Assembly: GCA_018679695.1 (NCBI GenBank)
Contig: JAHHKH010000216.1
Location: forward strand, 1 to 10,428
DNA: 10,428 nucleotides
Direction: 5' to 3'
Origin: Maribacter sp.
GTDB taxonomy: Bacteria > Bacteroidota > Bacteroidia > Flavobacteriales > Flavobacteriaceae
The position numbers and the translations under genes are program-made. Numbering within the stretch: the first letter of the stretch is position 1; each line of letters begins with the position of its first letter. This document shows, piece after piece, positions 1-6,549 of the stretch. The notes beneath the pieces were generated by a model. That model was not told the origin of the DNA, ran no database searches, and was given only the letters and a program-made list of their open reading frames with translations.

Positions 1-32
1 CAGTCTATGCAACTTGAACTTAAACACAGTAG

Positions 33-895
33 ATGAGACAGCTTAAGATTACAAAACAGGTTACCAATAGGGAAACCGCATCTTTGGACAAGTACTTGCA
101 AGAAATTGGCAAAGTAGACTTGATTACTGCAGATGAAGAAGTAGAATTGGCACAACGCATCAAGGCAGGCGACCAGATCGCTCTTGAAAAACTTACAAAG
201 GCCAATCTCCGATTCGTGGTATCGGTTGCCAAACAGTACCAGAACCAAGGACTTACGCTGCCAGACTTGATCAATGAAGGAAACTTGGGATTGATAAAAG
301 CGGCACAACGATTTGACGAAACTCGTGGATTTAAATTTATCTCCTACGCCGTATGGTGGATTCGTCAATCCATTTTGCAAGCATTGGCAGAGCAATCGCG
401 TATTGTTCGTTTGCCTTTGAACAAAATTGGATCAATTAACAAAATAAACAAGACTTTCGCATTTTTAGAGCAAGCGCATGAAAGAATGCCTTCTGCAGAG
501 GAAATTGCAAAAGAATTGGATATGACCGTGGAGGATGTCAAACAATCCTTGAAAAACTCAGGGCGTCATGTATCAATGGATGCGCCTTTGATCGCCGGTG
601 AAGATTCAAACCTTTACGATGTACTTCGTAGTGGTGAATCGCCTAATCCTGATAGGGAATTGTTGCACGAATCATTACGAACTGAAATTGAACGTGCATT
701 GGAAACCTTGACACCAAGGGAAGCAGACGTTATTCGTTTGTATTTTGGATTGGCAGGACAACATTCAATGACCCTTGAGGAAATTGGTGAACTTTCGACC
801 TAACCAGGGAAAGGGTTCGTCAAATTAAGGAAAAGGCAATAAGAAGGTTGAAACATACTTCTAGAAGTAAAATTTTGAAGACCTATCTTGGCTAA
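33..895 (+). CDS. rpoD: Primary RNA polymerase sigma factor RpoD (sigma-70), frameshifted near its C-terminus
   Basis: Housekeeping sigma factor that directs core RNA polymerase to promoters. As written, the frame from ATG 33 stops at 803 after 256 residues, ending GELST. Reading one extra base at about 791 restores GETFDLTRERVRQIKEKAIR and a frame running to TAA 893-895, which gives 287 residues, the normal length for Bacteroidota RpoD. Region 1.2 lies at about residues 17-50, region 2 at about 55-125 (NLRFVVSVAKQY, DLINEGNLGLIKAAQRFD, then YAVWWIRQSI), region 3 at about 130-200, and region 4 from about 215. The frameshift falls inside the 4.2 helix-turn-helix that reads the -33 element, so the short product would lack the recognition helix. 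The gene is essential in known bacteria, so a sequencing or assembly error is the likeliest cause. The start is the usual flavobacterial MRQLKITKQ. The identity is certain; the real state of the gene is not. Confidence 0.95.
789..803 (+). other. Apparent one-base deletion (frameshift) in rpoD and the resulting premature stop
   Basis: The codons here read GAA CTT TCG ACC TAA. Inserting a single A after 791 gives GAA ACT TTC GAC CTA ACC, that is ETFDLT, followed by the canonical RERVRQIKEKAIRRL. The missing base belongs to a run of A, a typical place for an indel error. The bases TGAACTT do not form a canonical X-XXY-YYZ slippery heptamer, so programmed frameshifting is not suggested. Confidence 0.85.
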
Positions 896-930
896 GACCA
901 AGACGCAGATTAAATGTTAAATATCCTTAA

Positions 931-994
931 TATTGGAAATTTGGCATATATATTGTAATTTGTGAAACATAACAACAGTTTATCATGACTGTTC
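931..994 (+). promoter_or_regulatory. Possible promoter and small hairpin in the rpoD downstream region
   Basis: TATTGG at 931-936 and TAATTTG at 956-962 lie about 20 bases apart and resemble, imperfectly, the Bacteroidota -33 (TTTG) and -7 (TAnnTTTG) boxes; the -7 copy has only one base between TA and TTTG. Just downstream, AACAGT (974-979) and ACTGTT (988-993) form a 6-bp hairpin with an 8-base loop, followed by CG and a T run. This could start a short transcript ending at the 1013-1039 terminator, or the hairpin may be a first, weak terminator for rpoD. Weak evidence. Confidence 0.25.
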
Positions 995-1012
995 GTTTTT
1001 TGATTGATGAAT

Positions 1013-1039
1013 AAACTCCGGCTGATTACCGGAGTTTTT
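1013..1039 (+). terminator. Rho-independent terminator downstream of rpoD
   Basis: AAACTCCGG (1013-1021) and CCGGAGTTT (1029-1037) form a perfect 9-bp stem with a 7-base loop, and the 3' arm runs into further T residues. It lies about 120 bases after the rpoD stop and before the promoter of the next gene, so it separates the two transcription units. The AAA at the foot of the 5' arm means it could also act on the other strand, but no minus-strand gene approaches it. Confidence 0.85.
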
Positions 1040-1051
1040 CATTTGATAGGA

Positions 1052-1079
1052 TTCGGTAATGAACAATGAGGTAAATTTG
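1052..1079 (+). promoter_or_regulatory. Bacteroidota-type promoter for the VF530-trmL pair
   Basis: TAAATTTG at 1072-1079 matches the TAnnTTTG -7 box exactly. TTCG at 1052-1055, 16 bases upstream, is a one-mismatch version of the -33 TTTG box. Transcription would start near 1085, leaving about 26 bases of leader before ATG 1111. It lies just after the rpoD terminator, which fits an independent transcription unit. Confidence 0.55.
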
Positions 1080-1110
1080 TAGTAAAGATTCGTCGGAATA
1101 TTTTGAACTC

Positions 1111-1341
1111 ATGAGTAAAATACAACCCAACAATCCATTACATGGTGTCAAACTTGTTGACATTTTAAACCACTTGGTAGCGAACTATAGTTGGGAGGAA
1201 TTGGCCGCTAAGATCAATATTAATTGTTTCAAAAACAATCCATCAATAAAATCGAGTCTTAGCTTTTTACGTAGAACACCTTGGGCGCGAGAAAAAGTAG
1301 AACAACTATATCTTAAATCCATAAAGAACAATGCCTCTTAA
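1111..1341 (+). CDS. VF530 family small DNA-binding protein (DUF2132)
   Basis: A 76-residue protein that fits the VF530/DUF2132 family along almost its whole length. The family signature is visible as NPLHGVKLVDILNHLV (residues 8-23), then WEELAAKININCFKNNPSIK (residues 29-48), then SLSFLRRTPWAREKVEQLYL. The family is a compact alpha-helical domain described as DNA-binding from structural work on the Vibrio fischeri member; its cellular role is not established. The Arg- and Lys-rich C-terminal part (FLRRTPWAREK) fits nucleic-acid contact. Full length for the family, with no signal peptide. Its end overlaps the start of trmL by 11 bases in another frame, so the two are probably translationally coupled and share the promoter at 1052-1079. 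Family confident; function unknown. Confidence 0.9.
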   Translation: MSKIQPNNPLHGVKLVDILNHLVANYSWEELAAKININCFKNNPSIKSSLSFLRRTPWAREKVEQLYLKSIKNNAS

Positions 1342-1783
1342 TATTGTCCTTTTCGAACCTGAAATCCCAAATAATACAGGAAATATTGGAAGGTTGGCAT
1401 TGGCTTCAGGTTCCAACCTACATTTGGTAAAACCCTTTGGTTTTGAGCTGGACGATAAACGATTAAAACGTGCCGGGTTGGATTATTGGCCCCATATCTC
1501 ACTTTTTATTTATGAAAGCATTGAGGATTTTTATGCCAAGCAGATAGATAAGAATATAGTTTACTTTTCTAGTCATGGCGAGAAAAACCATTGGACTATT
1601 GACTATAAAGACAATATGTTCCTGGTTTTCGGAAAGGAATCTACTGGCCTCCCGAGAGAAATCATTCACGCATGTGCCGATAAACTCTACAAAATTCCCT
1701 TATACAGTCCTCATATTAGAAGCCTGAATCTGGCAAATGCCGTTAGTATCGTCGTTTATGAAGGCTTAAAACATTTGGGATAG
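1331..1783 (+). CDS. trmL: tRNA (cytidine/uridine-34 2'-O-)methyltransferase TrmL, SPOUT family
   Basis: Transfers a methyl group from S-adenosylmethionine to the 2'-OH of the wobble base (Cm34/cmnm5Um34) of leucine tRNAs. The 150-residue length is typical. SPOUT (SpoU-TrmD trefoil-knot) motifs appear in order: motif 1 EPEIPNNTGNIGRLALASG (residues 9-27, with the conserved Asn and Arg21), motif 2 FLVFGKESTGLP (97-108), and motif 3 IPLYSPHIRSLNLANAVSIV (122-141), which forms the knot and the AdoMet pocket. The ATG lies inside the end of the VF530 gene; the methionine directly before the PLNIVLFEPEIP strand is the only sensible start. Cytoplasmic, acting as a dimer in characterised homologues. 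Its stop lies 17 bases from the stop of the opposing isomerase gene. Confidence 0.94.
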   Translation: MPLNIVLFEPEIPNNTGNIGRLALASGSNLHLVKPFGFELDDKRLKRAGLDYWPHISLFIYESIEDFYAKQIDKNIVYFSSHGEKNHWTIDYKDNMFLVFGKESTGLPREIIHACADKLYKIPLYSPHIRSLNLANAVSIVVYEGLKHLG

Positions 1784-1808
1784 AAACTACCAGGTAAATC
1801 CTACCCAA
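1775..1808. terminator. Weak bidirectional hairpin joining the trmL and isomerase stop codons
   Basis: TTGGGATAG (1775-1783) pairs with CTACCCAA (1801-1808), with one bulged A. The stem contains the TAG stop of both convergent genes. There is no clear T tract on either side, so intrinsic termination is uncertain. With only 17 bases between the genes, some shared transcription-end signal is expected here. Confidence 0.35.
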
Positions 1809-2769
1809 GTTCATAGTAAAAAGCATCGCGTAAAACTTCCAAACTTTTAGGAACAGCAATATTCGGATCTTCCTTACCCTCAAATTCCAGGGAAATATAC
1901 CCTTTGTAATTATGAGCTCGCATCATCTCTCCAATCTTTGGATAGTCGATATCCAAAGTATACCACTTTCCACCCCCATAATAGGTTTTCGCCTGCACCA
2001 AAAAGGTTTGTGGAGCTAATAATTTCATTTGCTCTTCCCTATTCTCTAGAAAATTACCGGTATCCAAGGTTACCTGTAACCATGGATTGTCTATCGTATC
2101 CACGATACGCTTCACACCTTCAGCCGTACGACCAAGTCCCCAATGATTTTCCAAACCAAGTACAACCCCACATTTTTCAGCTATGGGTAGGCACTTTTCA
2201 ATGGAATCAATGACCCAATCATATCCATCTTCATCGGTATAACCTTCAATCGTTGGTTCTATTCCTTTGTTGGCCATTAAGGCATCGAACGATTCTGAAG
2301 TTCCCCAACGTCCTGTATTCAATCTCATGGTCGGAATACCCAATTTATAGGCCAGTTCTATTTGATGTATGGTCTTTGCGATATTTTCATCCCTGTAGGC
2401 CTTATCCGGATTCAAATACCCTTGATGTGTTGAAAATCCCATTAAATCAAGTCCTGCATGAAAAGCTTGTTTCTTCAACTTTTGTAAATACGCATTATCT
2501 TCAGAGGACATCTGGACCAAAAGCAACTCTATACCATCAAATCCCATAGCTGCTGCTTTGTCAATACAATATTCCATGGGAACATCCTCCTTTGGCCCTT
2601 CAAACTGCCAAAACGAATAGGTGGAAACGCCTATTGGATTGTGCTTTATCTTTTTAATGGGTATTGTGTCATTGTCAAACAATTCCGAACTATCTTTCAA
2701 TGTGTTTCCCATAGCTACCGAACCTATACTTAGAGCTGCGGCACCATTAATGAATTTACGCCTATCCAT
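1801..2769 (-). CDS. Exported sugar phosphate isomerase/epimerase-like TIM-barrel protein (xylose isomerase-like, AP endonuclease 2 fold)
   Basis: A 322-residue protein with a twin-arginine signal at the N-terminus (DRRKFINGAAALSIGSVAMG), so it is probably exported folded, as expected for a metal enzyme. The rest is a xylose-isomerase-like TIM barrel: PIGVSTYSFW (residues 45-54), MGFDGIELL (75-83), then likely metal-site strands GLENHWG (Glu207), VTLDTGNF (Asp236), VQAKTYYGGG (Gln259) and ISLEFEG (Glu295). In IolE-type relatives such acidic residues plus His or Gln hold a divalent metal used for sugar isomerisation, epimerisation or dehydration; the assignment here is by motif position, not alignment. 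Substrate unknown. The gene is divergent from the cytochrome lipoprotein gene and may be co-controlled with it. The start directly precedes the RR motif, which fixes it. Confidence 0.88.
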   Translation of the reverse strand: MDRRKFINGAAALSIGSVAMGNTLKDSSELFDNDTIPIKKIKHNPIGVSTYSFWQFEGPKEDVPMEYCIDKAAAMGFDGIELLLVQMSSEDNAYLQKLKKQAFHAGLDLMGFSTHQGYLNPDKAYRDENIAKTIHQIELAYKLGIPTMRLNTGRWGTSESFDALMANKGIEPTIEGYTDEDGYDWVIDSIEKCLPIAEKCGVVLGLENHWGLGRTAEGVKRIVDTIDNPWLQVTLDTGNFLENREEQMKLLAPQTFLVQAKTYYGGGKWYTLDIDYPKIGEMMRAHNYKGYISLEFEGKEDPNIAVPKSLEVLRDAFYYELG

Positions 2770-2785
2770 ATTAAATTATTTAAAC

Positions 2786-2815
2786 TAAAGATACATAATT
2801 ACAAACTCATTTAAA
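2786..2815 (-). promoter_or_regulatory. Candidate promoter of the isomerase-like gene
   Basis: On the minus strand TATCTTTA (2793-2786) matches the TAnnTTTG -7 box except the last base, and TTTA (2815-2812) lies 18 bases upstream as an imperfect -33 box. Transcription would start about 11 bases before the ATG. The surrounding sequence is very AT-rich, so a chance match is possible. Confidence 0.3.
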
Positions 2816-2838
2816 CTTAATGATCGTGATTATGTAAA

Positions 2839-2887
2839 CACTTAATTATCACTTAGAATAAGTAAGTGCTACAATTGCTTATATTTA
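2839..2887 (+). promoter_or_regulatory. CACTTA repeat array (possible operator) and weak -7 box before the cytochrome gene
   Basis: CACTTA occurs at 2839-2844 and again at 2850-2855, a direct repeat spaced 11 bp (one helical turn). Its inverse TAAGTG follows at 2863-2868, so the second and third copies form a perfect 6-bp inverted repeat with a 7-base spacer. TATATTTA at 2880-2887 is a one-mismatch Bacteroidota -7 box that would start transcription about 17 bases before ATG 2910. The array sits immediately upstream of that box in a divergent intergenic region, a usual place for a regulator. No candidate regulator gene is adjacent. Confidence 0.4.
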
Positions 2888-2909
2888 TAACTAAACCACA
2901 TTCGATGCC

Positions 2910-5540
2910 ATGAAAATTACCAATACCGTTATTATTATTTTGGCTTTTGTATTTTTTGGGTGTACTACTGAAAAATCAAAAGATGTTGATGAAAAATCAA
3001 TTGAATTTGACCTTCCTGAAAATTTTGTTCTGGACGAACTATACCAGCCCAGCGAACATAAGCAAGGTTCTTGGGTTGCCTTGGCACAAGGTCCGAATGA
3101 AATTATCTATGCCTGTGATCAGTATGGGAAAATCTACTATTTCAAAGCTCCTGAAATAGATGGGGTACTTGAATCTGAAGACGTGCATTCCTTAACTCTT
3201 CAAATAGGTGAAGCCCACGGATTACTATGGGCATTCAATAGCCTTTATGTTTCTGTAAATAAGGGCTGGTCAGATGATGTCCCTGATGATGAGGAAAACG
3301 GTAGTGGGGTATACCGTATTACCGATACTGATAATGATGGGGAATTGGATAAAATTGATATGTTGTTAAAACTGAACGGAGCTGGTGAACATGGCCCGCA
3401 CAGTTTGGTTCTTTCTCCAGATGAAAAGGAACTATACTTCATAGCCGGGAATCATACCTTGGTTCCTGAATCGCTACTTAGAAATAGTAGACTTCCCATC
3501 AATTGGCAGGAAGATAATCTATTCACTCCGTATTTGGATGCCCGTGGCCATGCAAACGACATCAAAGCCCCTGGAGGTTGGATTGCCAAATTCGATCCCG
3601 AAGGAACTTCTTGGGAGCTGATTTCGGCTGGTTATCGCAATCCTTTTGATATGGCATTTAACCAAGACGGGGAATTGTTTACCTACGATGCCGATATGGA
3701 ATGGGACATTGGAATGCCCTGGTATCGACCCACCCGCATTTGCCATGTAACTAGTGGCAGTGAGTATGGCTGGCGAACTGGATCAGGGAAATGGCCCGAC
3801 AACTATCCCGATGCGCTTCCTGCAGTCCATAACATGAATCAAGGATCACCAACTGCAGTTCTTTCTGGGGCAGCACTAAACTTTCCTGCCAAATACCAAA
3901 ATGGCCTCTTTCTTATGGATTGGAGTTTTGGCACACTTTATTTTGCAGAATTACGCCCCAATGGAAGCAGTTACTCTGCCCAGAGAACCGAATTTCTTTC
4001 AGGCACACCGTTGCCTTTGACCGATATGATCGCAGGGAATGATGGTCATTTGTATTTTGCGACTGGTGGTAGAAGACTTCGTTCGCACTTGTATCGATTA
4101 CGTTATACAGGTCCTGATAAAAGTGAATCTCAGAAAGTGCAGGAAAGTCAGTCATCAGCATTACGGAAATTGCGTAAGGACATAGAAAAGTACCATACAC
4201 AACTATCTGATGAGGCTGTTCCCCTCGCATGGACGAATTTGGACCATGATGATCGTTTCATTCGTTATGCCGCAAGGATTGCATTGGAAAACCAGGCAAC
4301 AACCAATTGGCAGCATCTTTTTTTTAAGGAAAAGAACCAAGACAAACTTATTGAAGCAGCAATCGCATTAGCCAGACAAGCAAATAAAGAATTGCAGTCA
4401 AAAATCATCAACAAGTTACTTCCTATCAGACTAGAAGAATTAACAAGCGAGAAACAAATCGATTTATTGCGGGCTTACGAGCTACTTTTTATTAGAATGG
4501 GAACACCTAATGAGGCAGATAGGTCAAGACTTGTTGAAAAGCTTGATTCCCATTTCCCGCATACAAATAATAGCCTGAATCGTGAGTTGGGGCAACTATT
4601 ATTATATCTAAAAGCTGATGGCATCGTTGAAAGATTGGTACAACTACTTGAAAAATATACGCAAGATCCAATCAAGGGCTCTAATGGGTTTCTGCCAAAG
4701 GAAACTACCTTAAGAAGCGAACAATACGGTCCGTTAATAAGGGAAATCACGGCAAAAATGCCACCTGCAGAAGCAATCTATTATGGGGTTTTATTGAGCC
4801 ATGCGGAAGAGGGCTGGTCCAAAGAAGCCCGTTCAACATACTTCCAATGGTTTTATGACGTACTGAATTCCAAAGGTGGCTTAAGTTTTAAACCTGGGAT
4901 GGAGAATATTCGCTTAGCCGCAATGGAGCACGTACCAAAAGAACAGAAAGCGTACTTTCAGGAGTTATCCGGTGTTTATTCGCCGTCAACCGCAATTGCC
5001 GACCTACCACAACCTATTGGCCCGGGAAATCAATACAAAGGCAGTGATATGGGCGAATTGATTTGGGGAAGCGAATTGGCTGATTACAAATCGGATTATT
5101 CCAAAGGTGAAAGGGCCTTTAAAGCGGGCATGTGTGTTTTGTGCCATCGGGTTCGAGGTGAAGGGGGTGCCATGGGGTCCGATTTAACCCAAGTTTCGAA
5201 TAAATTCAGCAGTTATGACCTTTTATTTGCCATTTATAGTCCAAACGATGAAATATCCGATCAATATGCCAATACGCTATTCCATCTAAAAGATGGTAAA
5301 AAACTGTCGGGAAGAATTAAATCTGAAAATGAGGAAATAGTGATCCTCATGCCGAACCCTTTTAATGAAGGCTATACCGTTGATTTGGTCAAAACCGACA
5401 TCATTAAAAGAGAATTATCCCCATTATCCCCAATGCCTTCGGGCTTGTTAAACAGATTAAATCCTAAAGAAATCAAAGACTTATTCGTGTATCTGGAAGC
5501 TGGTGGTGACCCTAATCATAAAGTTTATAAAGACAATTAA
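2910..5540 (+). CDS. PQQ/sorbosone-dehydrogenase-like beta-propeller lipoprotein with C-terminal PVC-type cytochrome c domain
   Basis: An 876-residue lipoprotein whose signal peptide ends in the lipobox FFGC (Cys18), so it is anchored in a membrane and faces the periplasm or the surface. Residues from about 35 to 400 resemble the sugar-dehydrogenase type of beta-propeller, with NPFDMAFNQDGELFTYDADM, GSEYGWRTGSGKW and LTDMIAGNDGHLYFATGGR. A calcium-loop-like DTDNDGELD sits at residues 139-147. Residues of about 410-650 look alpha-helical and HEAT-like. The C-terminal domain carries the heme motif Cys742-Val-Leu-Cys745-His746 and a likely axial Met842 in SPMPSGLL, the pattern of the Pirellula/Verrucomicrobium-type heme-binding family. 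The architecture suggests oxidation of a sugar or alcohol in the propeller with electrons passed to heme, but PQQ binding and the substrate are not shown. It probably heads an operon with the TPR lipoprotein one base downstream. Confidence 0.87.
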   Translation: MKITNTVIIILAFVFFGCTTEKSKDVDEKSIEFDLPENFVLDELYQPSEHKQGSWVALAQGPNEIIYACDQYGKIYYFKAPEIDGVLESEDVHSLTLQIGEAHGLLWAFNSLYVSVNKGWSDDVPDDEENGSGVYRITDTDNDGELDKIDMLLKLNGAGEHGPHSLVLSPDEKELYFIAGNHTLVPESLLRNSRLPINWQEDNLFTPYLDARGHANDIKAPGGWIAKFDPEGTSWELISAGYRNPFDMAFNQDGELFTYDADMEWDIGMPWYRPTRICHVTSGSEYGWRTGSGKWPDNYPDALPAVHNMNQGSPTAVLSGAALNFPAKYQNGLFLMDWSFGTLYFAELRPNGSSYSAQRTEFLSGTPLPLTDMIAGNDGHLYFATGGRRLRSHLYRLRYTGPDKSESQKVQESQSSALRKLRKDIEKYHTQLSDEAVPLAWTNLDHDDRFIRYAARIALENQATTNWQHLFFKEKNQDKLIEAAIALARQANKELQSKIINKLLPIRLEELTSEKQIDLLRAYELLFIRMGTPNEADRSRLVEKLDSHFPHTNNSLNRELGQLLLYLKADGIVERLVQLLEKYTQDPIKGSNGFLPKETTLRSEQYGPLIREITAKMPPAEAIYYGVLLSHAEEGWSKEARSTYFQWFYDVLNSKGGLSFKPGMENIRLAAMEHVPKEQKAYFQELSGVYSPSTAIADLPQPIGPGNQYKGSDMGELIWGSELADYKSDYSKGERAFKAGMCVLCHRVRGEGGAMGSDLTQVSNKFSSYDLLFAIYSPNDEISDQYANTLFHLKDGKKLSGRIKSENEEIVILMPNPFNEGYTVDLVKTDIIKRELSPLSPMPSGLLNRLNPKEIKDLFVYLEAGGDPNHKVYKDN

Positions 5541-5541
5541 T

Positions 5542-6471
5542 ATGAATAAAGTTTTATTCATCCTTTTACTCATATTTATCGGTTGTAAAGAACCCAAAAA
5601 AGGGGTTGTAGCTGAAAAAACAGCTCAAAAATTCACTACTCCCCTGGGTAAGGAATTCATCATTCCCAAACCAGCCGAAAAAATGTTGGAACTTTATCAA
5701 AAGGCAAAAAATGATTTTGAGAATGATCCTAATGACTTGGAAAATATTATTTGGTACGGTAGGAGAACGGCCTATTTAGGGCACTATGAAAATGCAATAA
5801 AAATTTATACCGAAGGTATTGAGAAATTCCCGTTGGAATCAAGATTATATCGACATCGTGGTCACCGTTATATTTCTCTTCGAAAATATGATCTAGCAAT
5901 CAAAGACCTAAAAAAAGCAAGTGAACTTATCGATGGCCTTGAAAACGAAATGGAGGCCGATGGCATACCCAATGCCATGAATATTCCTGTCTCTTCAAAA
6001 CACGGTAATATCTGGTACCATCTAGGGTTAGCCTATTACTTGGTGCATGACTACGAAAAAGCATTTGATGCCTACCTTAAATGCCGTAAGTCTGGAAACA
6101 ACGACGACAATATCGTATCGAGCACGCATTGGCTCTATATGATACAACGTAGATTGGGTAATGAAGAACTTGCCAATACTATGTTGGAACCCATTTCCAA
6201 TAGGGCCGAAATCATTGAAAATAAAAGTTATTATGAATTATGTAAATTTTATAAAGGGTTAATACCAATAGATTCCCTTGCACAGACCCAAAAAGGAAAT
6301 CCCTCATCAGATGCGGTACTTTACGGATTGGCCAATTGGCACTTTTATAACAACGACAAACCAAAGGCAAAGGAAATGATGCAGGAAATAACAGAAAGCA
6401 AGGCATGGAGCTCTTTTGGGTATTTAGCTGCCGAAAGTGATTTGATAAAGTACTTCCCGAACAATAATTAG
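5542..6471 (+). CDS. TPR-repeat lipoprotein
   Basis: A 309-residue protein starting MNKVLFILLLIFIGC, a short lipoprotein signal with Cys15 as the lipidated residue. ATG 5542 was chosen because it starts one base after the cytochrome gene's stop and directly begins the signal peptide; an in-frame start at 5503 would put extra residues before the signal. Tetratricopeptide-like helix pairs are visible at about residues 70-130 (YENAIKIYTEGIEKFP, then YDLAIKDLKKASEL) and again around WYHLGLAYYLVHDYEKAFDA, with a less regular C-terminal part. TPRs mediate protein-protein contacts, so it may scaffold or dock the heme lipoprotein with which it is almost certainly co-transcribed. No catalytic motif was seen. 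The family is not recognised beyond its repeats. Confidence 0.85.
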   Translation: MNKVLFILLLIFIGCKEPKKGVVAEKTAQKFTTPLGKEFIIPKPAEKMLELYQKAKNDFENDPNDLENIIWYGRRTAYLGHYENAIKIYTEGIEKFPLESRLYRHRGHRYISLRKYDLAIKDLKKASELIDGLENEMEADGIPNAMNIPVSSKHGNIWYHLGLAYYLVHDYEKAFDAYLKCRKSGNNDDNIVSSTHWLYMIQRRLGNEELANTMLEPISNRAEIIENKSYYELCKFYKGLIPIDSLAQTQKGNPSSDAVLYGLANWHFYNNDKPKAKEMMQEITESKAWSSFGYLAAESDLIKYFPNNN

Positions 6472-6496
6472 ACATTTTCTGTTGCAGAGCCCCCAC

Positions 6497-6524
6497 TTAA
6501 ACCGATAGCAAATCACTACTTTTG
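6497..6524 (+). promoter_or_regulatory. Bacteroidota-type promoter for rpe-ypdA
   Basis: TACTTTTG at 6517-6524 is an exact TAnnTTTG -7 box. TTA at 6497-6499, 17 bases upstream, is only a weak -33 element. Transcription would start at about 6530, giving a leader of roughly 20 bases before rpe. The 78-bp gap after the TPR gene fits a new transcription unit here. Confidence 0.55.
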
Positions 6525-6549
6525 TATAAATGTTCATGAGTATTAAAAA

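Noticed and set aside
2966..3000. Direct repeat of TGAAAAATCAA at the start of the cytochrome lipoprotein
   Set aside because: It falls in the low-complexity linker behind the lipidated cysteine, where Lys/Glu/Ser-rich repeats are usual.
3913..4230. Minus-strand frame of 105 codons inside the cytochrome lipoprotein
   Set aside because: Embedded in the conserved propeller end on the other strand; no promoter, signal or recognisable motif.
5503..5541. Earlier in-frame start for the TPR lipoprotein
   Set aside because: It would overlap the cytochrome gene and place 13 residues before a clean lipoprotein signal; ATG 5542 fits the signal and the spacing.
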